From the NCBI GenBank assembly GCA_002309015.1, contig DBWM01000015.1, forward strand, positions 27,550 to 77,965: a stretch of DNA of 50,416 nt, in the 5' to 3' direction. The notes under the pieces are model-generated. The model did no database searches, was not told where the DNA came from, and worked only from the letters and a program-made list of their open reading frames with translations. The stretch is from Myxococcales bacterium UBA1238 (GTDB taxonomy: Bacteria; Myxococcota_A; Bradymonadia; UBA7976; UBA1532). This document shows, in pieces, positions 38,027 through 46,079 of this stretch (position 1 is its first letter; each line of letters opens with the position of its first letter). Position numbers and translations under genes: made by a program.

Positions 38027-38041
38027 GCAACGTAACGTTGC
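38027..38041. promoter_or_regulatory. Operator-like palindrome GCAACG-TAA-CGTTGC
   Basis: A perfect 6-3-6 inverted repeat lies 37 bases upstream of the minus-strand start at 37990. Its size and place fit a site for a dimeric regulator of the VIT-vWA gene. No matching regulator gene is in the window. Confidence 0.35.
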
Positions 38042-38225
38042 ACGGTCTTAAACGATCTCCCGCCTTTTTTATTCATCTTTATTTCTCAAAAATCATTTCT
38101 CCTTAAAATGGGTAACATTGTTTTTCAGAACCGTTTTCAGTTTGATTCAATGTAAAAATGAAGCCAACTTAAAAAACGCCGCAAATGCCCGCAGCGCCTC
38201 AGAATGCTGACCGCAGGCTCTCTTA

Positions 38226-38270
38226 AAAAGCGTTCAGAATCTGAACAGTCCGGACGATCCGGACGCTTTT
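38226..38270. repeat. Three-way-junction inverted repeat
   Basis: An outer stem AAAAGCG (38226-38232) / CGCTTTT (38264-38270) encloses two short hairpins: TTCAG/CTGAA (38233-38237 / 38241-38245) and TCCGGA/TCCGGA (38249-38254 / 38258-38263). It lies upstream of the promoter at 38286 and is not part of the main downstream transcript unless a further promoter exists. Confidence 0.6.
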
Positions 38271-38285
38271 CTTCTTTGGCTTTCG

Positions 38286-38315
38286 TTGACAGCGACGGCC
38301 CTGCCTGACTAAAAA
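38286..38315 (+). promoter_or_regulatory. Promoter of the GT39 gene
   Basis: Consensus TTGACA (38286-38291) and TAAAAA (38310-38315) are 18 bases apart. Transcription would start near 38322, about 20 bases before the ATG at 38342, with AGGAG in that leader. Confidence 0.55.
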
Positions 38316-38341
38316 CCGCCCCGCGATTTCAGGAGCGAGAC

Positions 38342-40576
38342 ATGTCTACAAATTATTGGCGCCAATCGCCGCAGCGGCTCATCGATGACTGGAAGGTCGC
38401 TTTGGGGCTGGTTGTGGTCCTGTTGCTGGTTTATTTGCCGGGGCTCGGCAGTTACGGCCTCTACGACCCGTGGGAGACGCATTACGGTGAGGTCGCCCGC
38501 TATATGGTCGAGTCCGACAATTACATCGATCCTTACTGGGGTTCTCCCTGGGATCCCGATGGGGTCAAGCGCGAGCGCGAAGGGTTCTATTCCAAGCCGC
38601 CGATGATCATGTGGCTGATGTCGGCGGGGATGGAGATCGTGGGCTACAAGGCTTTGGGCTTCAGGCTCTTCTTCCCATTGGCGACTGTATTGGCTCTGCT
38701 CTCGATCTATCTCTCGGTCTCGCGCTTTTTTGATCGGCGCGCGGGGCTGATTGCGAGCCTTTTAACCGCCACAACGCCCTTTATCTGTCTGACCAGCCGA
38801 CAGGCCGTACCCGACGGTTTATTGGTCGCTATCATCACTGCGGGCATGATGAGTCTCGCTTACGGACTCTTTGGGTGCAAAGAAGAGGAGCAGCCAAGCC
38901 GCCTTTTATATGGTTTCACACTGGGGCTCGCCGTATTGGTGATGGTGGGTCAATTGTGGATCATCTGGCCGATGGATAAGAGTCCCGACATCGTGAGACC
39001 TTATTTGGGCAGTCGCGGATTCTTCTACAGCATCCAGTGGTGGTTCCAGGAGACCTTTACGGTGGCTCGGGGCAAGGGACCCATCCTCTGCCTGCTGATG
39101 GCTCCATTGGCTCTGTTGACCGGTTTGAGGATTGGCAAACAGAAACAGAGAAGGATGCTTTACATCTATCTGTTCTACATTGCCTGCGGTTTGATCGTTC
39201 CTACGAAGGGATGGCTTGGCTGGGCACCGATGGGCGGAGCGATCCTGGGCTACATGCTGGTGACCGGAGACTGGAAAATCCTGGCAAAGGTCGACGTGCC
39301 CGGAGGCTTGCTGATCGTCTTTATGATCGGTCACCCCTGGGTCATCGCCATGTTAGGGGGACATCACCCTGCCTGGTATAAGCGCTTCTGGATCCACGAC
39401 CACATCAACAGGCTCTTTGCGGGTGTGCACAGCCTCGACTCCGGTGGCTACGAATATTTCATCCGCTGGCTCGGCTACGGGCTTTTCCCATGGATTGCCG
39501 TCATTCCCGCAGCGGTGGTTCGGATCTTCAACCGCCTCCGTACGCCCGAATGCAGCGAAGAGAGCGATGGCAAGAAGTCCTGGTCAAGGGCACAGCGGTT
39601 CGAGATCCTGGTGCTTTTCTGGGCGGTCTTCAGCTTCTTCCTGTTCAGCAAGTCGTCCACCAAATTCCACCATTATATCCTTCCGGCAGTGCCGGCCATC
39701 ACCATCCTGATGGGCCTTGCGTTCCACGATTTGCTCGATTCGGGACTGAAGAAAGGTGCATTGCTTCTGGGGATGGGCGCGTTAGGGTTGCTTTGGGTGG
39801 CGCCCGATCTGATGCGCATGCCGGGTGCCTTTGGTCAGGGTACGCAGAATCTCGTCAACCTTTTTACCTACAAGTACGATCGCGAATGGCCGGCCTTTAC
39901 CTCTCCTGAGGCCATAAGCAAGCTTTCAGGCGATCAGCTGACACAGGCTCTGGCCGAGAACGCATGGTTGCAGGGCATGGTGCATACGCTTTTAAGCGTC
40001 CTCTTTGTGGCATTGGTCGGCTTTATTGTGATGGGGCTGGCAAAGGGTTGGCGCAAGCGGTACGCGGCCTGTCTTTCGGGCTTAAGCGCATTGGTGATGA
40101 CCGTATGGCTGCTTCAGGTGTTCTTACCCAAGGTGGCGGTGCATTGGAGTCAGGAAGAGCTTTGGAACGCCTACTACGACCATTGCACCAAATTTGAGAA
40201 GAGCGAGCAGGCGGCCTTCGAACAGCATCTGCTGAAGACCTCGATGCGGGTGCCCGCAAAGCTCGATATCTACCCCAAAGCCTGGTGCAAGGAACCGATC
40301 GTCGCCTTCAGAACGAACTGGAGAGGCGAGAACGTCTATTCGGCCAATACCGTATTGCCCGCTCCCGAAACCAAGCATCTGGGCGTCTTTTTGAAGCATT
40401 GGGACAGTCCCTTCTACGTCTTTACCGAACGCCATCGCGTCAAGTCCGAGCTCGAAAAGACCCTGCCCAGCGAATGGAAAGGCCGATACGAAGAGATCTT
40501 TGGCCGGAACCTGAAGTTCGTACTCCTCCGTTTGGATAAATCCCTGCCCAAGAATACCAAGTTCACCGGCAAGTGA
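38342..40576 (+). CDS. GT39/ArnT-like membrane glycosyltransferase
   Basis: This 744-residue polytopic protein is of the GT-C fold (PMT/ArnT class). The first periplasmic loop has YDPWETHYGEVARYM, with the acidic residues used by this class for catalysis, and FYSKPPMIMWLMSAG follows. About ten membrane helices come next, then a soluble C-terminal domain of about 150 residues. Such enzymes move a sugar from a polyprenyl phosphate to lipid A, protein or another envelope target. The acceptor cannot be told here. AGGAG lies seven bases before the ATG. It stands alone, with a promoter at 38286-38315. Confidence 0.85.
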   Translation: MSTNYWRQSPQRLIDDWKVALGLVVVLLLVYLPGLGSYGLYDPWETHYGEVARYMVESDNYIDPYWGSPWDPDGVKREREGFYSKPPMIMWLMSAGMEIVGYKALGFRLFFPLATVLALLSIYLSVSRFFDRRAGLIASLLTATTPFICLTSRQAVPDGLLVAIITAGMMSLAYGLFGCKEEEQPSRLLYGFTLGLAVLVMVGQLWIIWPMDKSPDIVRPYLGSRGFFYSIQWWFQETFTVARGKGPILCLLMAPLALLTGLRIGKQKQRRMLYIYLFYIACGLIVPTKGWLGWAPMGGAILGYMLVTGDWKILAKVDVPGGLLIVFMIGHPWVIAMLGGHHPAWYKRFWIHDHINRLFAGVHSLDSGGYEYFIRWLGYGLFPWIAVIPAAVVRIFNRLRTPECSEESDGKKSWSRAQRFEILVLFWAVFSFFLFSKSSTKFHHYILPAVPAITILMGLAFHDLLDSGLKKGALLLGMGALGLLWVAPDLMRMPGAFGQGTQNLVNLFTYKYDREWPAFTSPEAISKLSGDQLTQALAENAWLQGMVHTLLSVLFVALVGFIVMGLAKGWRKRYAACLSGLSALVMTVWLLQVFLPKVAVHWSQEELWNAYYDHCTKFEKSEQAAFEQHLLKTSMRVPAKLDIYPKAWCKEPIVAFRTNWRGENVYSANTVLPAPETKHLGVFLKHWDSPFYVFTERHRVKSELEKTLPSEWKGRYEEIFGRNLKFVLLRLDKSLPKNTKFTGK

Positions 40577-40953
40577 TCCCCCGCCCTTAAGCCCCTCCTG
40601 ACCGATCCTTATCGTCCAAAGAAATTGACCTTAACGCGAACTGCGATACTTCCATACGCGATCTGAAAGGATCGCTTACGTCCTTTGAGATGCTCCTTAT
40701 GGCGCATACGGAATTACCCCATCAGCTTGTAGGGTATATAACGGGTGCGATCGACCGGAGGATCTCAATCGGTGATTGAAATGATCCCTATGGGGAATTG
40801 AAAGGATCGCAATGGGCCTTTGGGATGATCGCCTGGCGCTATAGGAAGCATCTCTTTGCGCGATTCGGATCGGGGCCAGTGGCGTTTGATGGGGATGCAG
40901 ATACAAAAAAGCCGCTCCGAAGAGCGGCTCTTTAAGCAATCAACAGGCGCCTT
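40577..40953. other. Intergenic region with diverged direct repeats and terminator
   Basis: About 375 bases between converging genes. A stretch of about 45 bases at 40663-40707 recurs in diverged form at 40798-40842, sharing TGAAAGGATCGC and CCTTTG.GATG. The terminator of the hydrogenase operon lies at 40905-40928. No gene was found. Confidence 0.6.
40905..40928 (-). terminator. Intrinsic terminator of the hyd operon
   Basis: On the minus strand GCCGCTC (40928-40922), a TTCG loop and GAGCGGC (40917-40911) are followed by six T's (40910-40905). It is a textbook tetraloop terminator 26 bases after the hydA stop. Confidence 0.93.
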
Positions 40954-42693
40954 TTACTTGGTGTATTTGGCGCGAGGATGGTAGGTGGTGTGCAACAGCT
41001 CGTGCGCTTCATGGCTGTTGGGTTTACCGCCCAGGAACTCATCGTAGATCGCTTGCAGCGGCTTGTTGTCCTGAGGCTTCTGAACCGAAAGCTCGCTGTC
41101 GTGGCTGTAGATGCCCGCAGTGCGCATGGGGATCACGACGTCAGGACGCAAGGTGAAGGGTTGTCCGCCGCCGTTGACGCAGCCATTGGGGCAAGCCATC
41201 ACTTCCACAACGTGATACTGCTTCTTGCCGGTGCGGATGTCTTCGCAGACTTTCTTCGCATTGGCCAGAGTGTGAACCTGGCAGAGATTGAGCTTAAGGC
41301 CGTTGACCTCGATGCTTGCTTCGCGAATGCCCTCTTTGCCACGGACGTCCTCGAAGGCCACTTTGTCGAGCTTCTTGCCAGACAGCTTCTCGGCCGCATA
41401 GCGCAAAACGGCTTCTGTAACACCGCCAGTGGCACCAAAGATGACACCGGATCCGGGTTCCAGACCAAAGGGATCGTCGCAGGGAACGTTCGGCAGGCTG
41501 TTAAAGTCGAGTCCCTTTTCGCGAATCATGGTGGCCAATTCGACGGTAGTCATCGAGTAATTGATGTCCTTGATGCCATCCTTGGCGAATTCCTCGCGAT
41601 CCACTTCGAACTTCTTGGCGGTGCAGGGCATGATCGAGACCACAACCAGCTTCTGATTGTCGACGCCCAGTTTGGCGGGAACAACCTTGCGAATGACCGC
41701 CGCGCACATTTCCTGAGGCGACTTGCAGCTGGAGAGGTTGCCCAGCATGTCCTGTTCGTATTCCTCTGCGTATTTAACCCAGGCGGGGCAGCAGGAGGTG
41801 AATACGGGCAGCTTGCCACCATTCTGAATGCGACCGATGATCTCGGAAGCCTCTTCAATGGTGGTCAAATCGGCGGCAAAGGCGGTGTCGTAAACGGCAT
41901 CGAAACCGATCAGTTTGAGGGCAGCGACCATCTGGCCCATGCAATTGGTGCCGGGCTTCTGGCCGAACTCTTCACCGATGGCGACGCGAACGGCGGGTGC
42001 AATCTGCGCAACGACGAAGGTGTTGGGATCATTGATCGCCTTCCAGACCTCGTTGTTGTAGCTGTGAGAATAGATGGCGCCCACGGGGCAAACGCTCGCG
42101 CATTGACCGCAGTTGACGCAGTCGACCGATCCTAACGGCATACCGAATGCAGGCTGAACCTTGGCGTTGTAACCGCGGCCGGTGAAGCCGAGGACGCCGA
42201 TGCCCTGGAATTCGGTGCAGGCGCGCACGCAGTTGCCGCAAAGGATGCATTTGTTGGGATCGCGGACGAGAGCAGGGGAGCTCGCATCGCATTCACCCTT
42301 GCCGCGCAGCTTCTTGTAGGGGACTTCGGTCACGCCGCAGCGGTGGGCCAAATCCTGCAGACGGCATTTACCGCTCTTGGGGCAGGTGGTGCAGTCGGCG
42401 TCGTGATCGGCCAAGATCAACTGCAATGCGGTCTTGCGCATCTGGCGCAAAACATCGGTCTGGGTTTTGACCACCATGCCCGCTTTGGGCGCAAGGGTGC
42501 AGCTCGAAATGACGCCGATCCCATCGGCTTCGACGACGCAAAGGCGGCAGGCACCAAACACCGAGAGGCTGGGATGATAGCAAAGCGACGGGATGTCGAT
42601 GCCGTTGTTGCGCGCAAGCTGAAGGACGTTCTTTTCGCCATTGATGGGATAGCTGCGTCCATCGATGATCATTGTTTCGGTCGTGTTTTCCAT
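40954..42693 (-). CDS. hydA: [FeFe]-hydrogenase catalytic subunit HydA (HndD-like)
   Basis: This 579-residue catalytic subunit has all parts of a multi-cluster group A enzyme. These are an N-terminal [2Fe-2S] domain (CYHPSLSVFGACRLC), a His/Cys cluster site (HDADCTTCPKSGKC), two [4Fe-4S] sites (CILCGNCVRAC, CVNCGQCASVCP) and the H-cluster motifs TSCCPAW (299-305), MPCTAKK (from 355) and MACPNGC..GGGQP (from 499). The four H-cluster cysteines are therefore C302, C357, C501 and C505. It reduces protons or oxidises H2 in the cytoplasm. The frame extends to 42759, but ATG 42693 starts the family's usual N-terminus, with GGAG upstream. The maturases HydE, HydF and HydG are not in the window. Confidence 0.96.
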   Translation of the reverse strand: MENTTETMIIDGRSYPINGEKNVLQLARNNGIDIPSLCYHPSLSVFGACRLCVVEADGIGVISSCTLAPKAGMVVKTQTDVLRQMRKTALQLILADHDADCTTCPKSGKCRLQDLAHRCGVTEVPYKKLRGKGECDASSPALVRDPNKCILCGNCVRACTEFQGIGVLGFTGRGYNAKVQPAFGMPLGSVDCVNCGQCASVCPVGAIYSHSYNNEVWKAINDPNTFVVAQIAPAVRVAIGEEFGQKPGTNCMGQMVAALKLIGFDAVYDTAFAADLTTIEEASEIIGRIQNGGKLPVFTSCCPAWVKYAEEYEQDMLGNLSSCKSPQEMCAAVIRKVVPAKLGVDNQKLVVVSIMPCTAKKFEVDREEFAKDGIKDINYSMTTVELATMIREKGLDFNSLPNVPCDDPFGLEPGSGVIFGATGGVTEAVLRYAAEKLSGKKLDKVAFEDVRGKEGIREASIEVNGLKLNLCQVHTLANAKKVCEDIRTGKKQYHVVEVMACPNGCVNGGGQPFTLRPDVVIPMRTAGIYSHDSELSVQKPQDNKPLQAIYDEFLGGKPNSHEAHELLHTTYHPRAKYTK

Positions 42694-42698
42694 GGGAA

Positions 42699-44606
42699 TC
42701 AGGCTCCTTCCACCGCACCGAACTTGCAGTTGGTCTTGCAAGCGCCGCACTTGATGCATTTGGCTTCATCGATGACGTGAGGCTGCTTGATCGTTCCGCT
42801 GATGGCAGAGACGGGACATTTCTTGGCGCAGAGGCCGCAGCCTTTGCACTTCTCGGGATCAATCTTGTAAGGCGAAAGCGCCTTGCATTTGCGCGTCTTG
42901 CAGTTCTTATCGACGATGTGCTCGATGACTTCGTCCCTGAAATGCTTCAAAACCGACAACACCGGGTTGGGGGCCGTCTTGCCTAAAGCGCAGAGCGAGC
43001 CCTTCTGGATGTCGCGGGCGAGGGTTTCGAGGGTGGTGATCGTGTCGAGGGTCGCTTTGCCTTCGATGATCTCGTCCATCAGGTCGAGCATCTGCTTGGT
43101 ACCTTCGCGGCAGAGGACGCATTTTCCGCAGGACTCGTTCTGAGTGAACTGCATGAAGAAGCGGGCCACCTGGACCATGCAGGTTTGCTTGTTCATGACG
43201 ACCAGACCGCCGGAGCCGACCATGGCGCCCACATTGCGGAGGTTGTCGAAGTCGAGGGGCAGATCGAGATATTCCTCGGTCAGGCAGGCACCCGAGGGAC
43301 CGCCGATCTGGACGGACTTGAAGCATTCACCCGTGATTTTGCCGTCGTCGTCGGTGACGCCTTCGCCCACATCGAACACGATCTGGCGGAGGGTGGTGCC
43401 GAAGGGGACTTCGATGAGGCCGGTGTTCTGCACGTGGCCGGTCAGAGCGAAGGTCTTGGTGCCGGGGCTCGTCTGGGTGCCCTGCTCGCGGTATTTGGCC
43501 GCGCCGTCGCGCAAAACCAGGGGCACGGTGCCTAAAGTTTCGACGTTGTTGATGACGGTGGGCTTGGCATACAGACCCTTTTGAGCGGGGAACGGCGGCT
43601 TGGGCTTGGGCATACCGCGGTTGCCTTCGACGGAGGCGAGCAATGCGGTCTCTTCGCCACAAACAAAGGCGCCCGCACCTTCCATGATGTGGATCATGAA
43701 GCTGTGATCGGTGCCAAAGATGTGATCGCCCAGAACGCCTGCTGCAACGGCATCGTCTACGGCTTTACGCACGCGCTCGACGGCGAGAGGATATTCCGCG
43801 CGCACATACATATAGCCTTCGTCTGCACCGATCGCGCGGGCGGCGATCATCATGCCTTCGATGACGCGGTGAGGATCGCCTTCCATGAGGGAGCGGTCCA
43901 TGAATGCGCCGGGGTCACCTTCATCGGCGTTGCAGATGACGTACTTCTTGGGGCCGTTTTCGGCAAAGGCGGCGAGCCATTTGCGACCGGTCGGGAAGCC
44001 ACCGCCTCCACGCCCGCGGAGACCGCTCTCGAGGACGATGTCGCAAATCTGCTTGGGGGTCATCTCAAGGTAAGCTTTGCGCGCCTGCTGATAGCCGCCC
44101 TTGGCGATGTACTCGTCGATGCAGTGCGGATCGATATGGCCGCATTGAGCGAGGACCGTGCGCTTCTGGCGGGTGTAGAAGGGGATGGTGTCCTGGCCTT
44201 TGAAATGTTCTTTGGAGGAGGGATCGACGTAGAGGAGGCGGTCGATGGTGCGGTGGTTGACGAGGGTTTCGTTGACGATTTCCTCGGCATCTTCGACCTT
44301 GACTTTACAGTAGAGGATCCCGTCGGGCTCGATGGTGACCAGGGGGCCCTGCTGGCAGAAGCCCTGGCAGCCGGAGCGCGACATGTACACGTTTTGAACG
44401 CCGGGCTTCTTGGCGGGGGCATCTTTGAGATCGGTGACGACCACGAGGCCGGCCTTCTTGGCATGTTCGATGATGGCGTCGAGCACGCGCAGACCGCCGT
44501 TGGCGATGCAGCCGGTACCCGCGCAGATGATCACGCGGCGATCGATGTTGGTGTATTTGCTGTCGTAACCTGCGGCGATCTCTTCAAGCGTCTTTTGAGC
44601 GGTCAT
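42699..44606 (-). CDS. hydB: Hydrogenase flavin/NAD(P) subunit HydB (NuoF-like)
   Basis: This 635-residue subunit has an N-terminal thioredoxin-like [2Fe-2S] domain (CAGTGCIANGG, then CQGFCQQG) and the NuoF core that binds FMN and NAD(H) (GLRGRGGGGFPTGRKW; CNADEGDPGAFMDR). It then has an SLBB segment, a [4Fe-4S] site CGKCVLCREG and two C-terminal ferredoxin sites (CKGCGLCAKKCP, CIKCGACKTNC). It links NAD(P)H to the catalytic subunit, and in HydABC enzymes it takes part in bifurcation with ferredoxin. AGGAG lies nine bases before the ATG. It is three bases from hydC and five from hydA. Confidence 0.95.
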   Translation of the reverse strand: MTAQKTLEEIAAGYDSKYTNIDRRVIICAGTGCIANGGLRVLDAIIEHAKKAGLVVVTDLKDAPAKKPGVQNVYMSRSGCQGFCQQGPLVTIEPDGILYCKVKVEDAEEIVNETLVNHRTIDRLLYVDPSSKEHFKGQDTIPFYTRQKRTVLAQCGHIDPHCIDEYIAKGGYQQARKAYLEMTPKQICDIVLESGLRGRGGGGFPTGRKWLAAFAENGPKKYVICNADEGDPGAFMDRSLMEGDPHRVIEGMMIAARAIGADEGYMYVRAEYPLAVERVRKAVDDAVAAGVLGDHIFGTDHSFMIHIMEGAGAFVCGEETALLASVEGNRGMPKPKPPFPAQKGLYAKPTVINNVETLGTVPLVLRDGAAKYREQGTQTSPGTKTFALTGHVQNTGLIEVPFGTTLRQIVFDVGEGVTDDDGKITGECFKSVQIGGPSGACLTEEYLDLPLDFDNLRNVGAMVGSGGLVVMNKQTCMVQVARFFMQFTQNESCGKCVLCREGTKQMLDLMDEIIEGKATLDTITTLETLARDIQKGSLCALGKTAPNPVLSVLKHFRDEVIEHIVDKNCKTRKCKALSPYKIDPEKCKGCGLCAKKCPVSAISGTIKQPHVIDEAKCIKCGACKTNCKFGAVEGA

Positions 44607-44609
44607 CCG

Positions 44610-45113
44610 TTAGTTCTCCTGTTTGGCGCTTTCATCGGCGCATTTTTTCACGAACTCTACGGCGGTCTTGGCGGTGGACTGGCCGTGAACGACGTCATCG
44701 ATCACCATGACGGGAGCCAGACCGCAGGCGCCTAAGCAAGAGACGACCTCAAACGAGAAGTTGCCGTCGGCGGTGGTCTTCTGACCTTCGGTCAGGCCTA
44801 AATGCTTGCGAAGGCCGTCCATGATCTCCATGGAGCCCTTGACGTGGCAGGCGGTGCCATCGCAGCAACGGATGATATGTTTGCCTTTGGGCTCAAGCGT
44901 GAAATGGGCGTAGAACGTGGCGACGCCGTAAACCTTGGCTGCGGGTACTCCCAAGCCTTCGGCGATGAGCATCATCACGTCTTGCGGCAAATACTTAAAC
45001 TCTTCCTGAGCCGCTTGAAGCACAGGCACGAGCATCGATGGGCTGCGTCCAATACGCTCAATGATCGCATTGACGCGCGATGCTGTATCGCTGACGTTGT
45101 TGTTGTCCTGCAT
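44610..45113 (-). CDS. hydC: Hydrogenase [2Fe-2S] subunit HydC (NuoE-like)
   Basis: This 167-residue subunit is of the NuoE/HndA family, first gene of the operon. A helical N-terminal part (LPQDVMMLIAEGLGVPAAKVYGVATFYAHF) is followed by a thioredoxin-like [2Fe-2S] domain with four cysteine ligands (CDGTACHVKG, and SCLGACGLAP). It passes electrons between HydB and its partners in the cytoplasm. The ATG has GAGGAGAAGG upstream. The order hydC-hydB-hydA is that of the Thermotoga-type trimeric enzyme. Confidence 0.94.
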   Translation of the reverse strand: MQDNNNVSDTASRVNAIIERIGRSPSMLVPVLQAAQEEFKYLPQDVMMLIAEGLGVPAAKVYGVATFYAHFTLEPKGKHIIRCCDGTACHVKGSMEIMDGLRKHLGLTEGQKTTADGNFSFEVVSCLGACGLAPVMVIDDVVHGQSTAKTAVEFVKKCADESAKQEN

Positions 45114-45335
45114 TTCCTTCTCCTCAGCAGTACGACAATCACAGATGGCCTTGAGGACGACTTGCGGTCTTAACTTCCAAACGCGCCTTCATAAGGAGTG
45201 TTCGGCAACCGCCCGAATCAAATCCGCAAAAGCTGGAGATACATATCGTCATTGCTGCCAGCCCGGGAATTTGATCAATCACTTGTCCAAACCTGCCTTT
45301 CCCAAACCGGCAAAACCCCTCAATTGGGGCGCGTT
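45114..45335 (-). other. Long 5' leader of the hyd operon
   Basis: About 215 bases lie between the predicted start of transcription (near 45329) and the hydC ATG. The leader begins with a short CCCC-GGGG hairpin and contains the palindrome TTGATCAA (45271-45278). No known riboswitch was recognised. A leader of this length may carry control. Confidence 0.45.
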
Positions 45336-45364
45336 TTTTTAATCGCACGACCTTATTTTGTCAA
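45336..45364 (-). promoter_or_regulatory. Promoter of the hyd operon
   Basis: On the minus strand a perfect TTGACA (45364-45359) and TAAAAA (45341-45336) are separated by 17 bases. It is the only strong promoter upstream of hydC. Confidence 0.65.
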
Positions 45365-45660
45365 GATTGATGAAAAGAGCGGTACAATTTATGGACAAAA
45401 ACCGCCTGACGAATGTAATGAACACTCCATTTTACACTGCACAAGTCTGTTAGAAGAGTCATTCAGAAGGAGATAAATGCCTTAATGAGAGACATGCCAT
45501 GGGAGAACAACAGATGTGATGCCATGGCCGAAGATCTGGTTTTTTGCAGCGCAGGTTAAATAATACACCGCTTTCTTGCGATCGCAGGTTGATCAATGCC
45601 TGAAAACGAACGCCGAAAAAACAGTGATCGCCAGGAGATCGCGCATAACAGGGGATGTAA

Positions 45661-45950
45661 GACGCGATCGCAGCGTGGAGATCGCGCATAACAGGGGATG
45701 TAAGACGCGATCGCAGCGTGGAGATCTCACATAACAGGGGATGTAAGACGCGATCGCAGCGCGGAGATCTCACATTACAGGGGGTGTAAGGCGCGATCGC
45801 AGCGCGGAGATCTCACATTACAGGGGGTGCAAGACGCGATCGCAGCGTGGAGATCTCACATTTCAGGACTGCAAGGCGCGATCGCAGCGTGGAGATCTCA
45901 CATTGCAGGGCTGCAAGGCGCGATCGCAGCGTGGAGATCGCAGGAAAAGC
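45661..45950. repeat. 42-43-bp tandem array with GCGATCGC in each unit, 7 copies
   Basis: Units start at 45661, 45704, 45747, 45790, 45833, 45875 and 45917; a partial copy precedes (from about 45626). Each has GCGATCGCAGCG.GGAGATC followed by a variable CACAT..CAGGGG part. The first four steps are 43 bases and the last two are 42. GATC occurs about twice per unit. There are no unique spacers, so it is not CRISPR. It lies just upstream of the serpin promoter. Confidence 0.93.
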
Positions 45951-46015
45951 AGCCTTTGGAAGAAAATGTGGCGTTGAGGCGCGAGGGATCGAAGGCGAAA
46001 TGTGAAAAAAATCGG

Positions 46016-46044
46016 TTGCTCGAAGCGGTTCTTTGATTTATGTT
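46016..46044 (+). promoter_or_regulatory. Candidate promoter of the serpin operon
   Basis: TTGCTC (46016-46021) and TATGTT (46039-46044) are 17 bases apart, giving a leader of about 30 bases before the ATG at 46080. Confidence 0.42.
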
Positions 46045-46079
46045 CGCGATCACCTTTTTGACGGAACGAAAGGAAAGCC

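Larger units (their letters stand above)
37991..38341. other. Divergent intergenic region with two palindromes and a promoter
   Basis: This 350-base gap between the VIT-vWA gene (-) and the glycosyltransferase gene (+) is AT-rich in its middle. It holds a 15-base palindrome (38027-38041), a three-way inverted repeat (38226-38270) and a promoter (38286-38315), each listed below. No coding signal was found. Confidence 0.6.
45365..46079. other. Intergenic region between hyd and serpin genes, repeat-bearing
   Basis: About 700 bases without a supported gene. Most of 45626-45950 is the 43-bp array. Two frames across the array read as repetitive peptides but lack start sites and shift where unit length changes, so no gene is called. 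The serpin promoter lies at 46016-46044. Confidence 0.6.

Noticed and set aside
40978..42135. 385-codon plus-strand open frame opposite hydA
   Set aside because: The minus strand encodes all H-cluster motifs; the plus frame has no family signal.
45358..45388. Plus-strand promoter TTGTCA ... TACAAT
   Set aside because: The spacer is 19 bases, it overlaps the better minus-strand hyd promoter and no gene follows for 690 bases.
45459..45773. Minus-strand frame over the 43-bp array
   Set aside because: Repetitive peptide, no start site, and frame depends on unit length.
45661..45950. CRISPR array
   Set aside because: Units repeat end to end with no unique spacers and no cas genes nearby.
45827..46036. 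Small protein with repeated GAIAAWRSHI-type peptide
   Set aside because: It is the 42-base repeat read in frame by chance; it has no ribosome site, other units are 43 bases and break the frame, and it runs into the serpin promoter.
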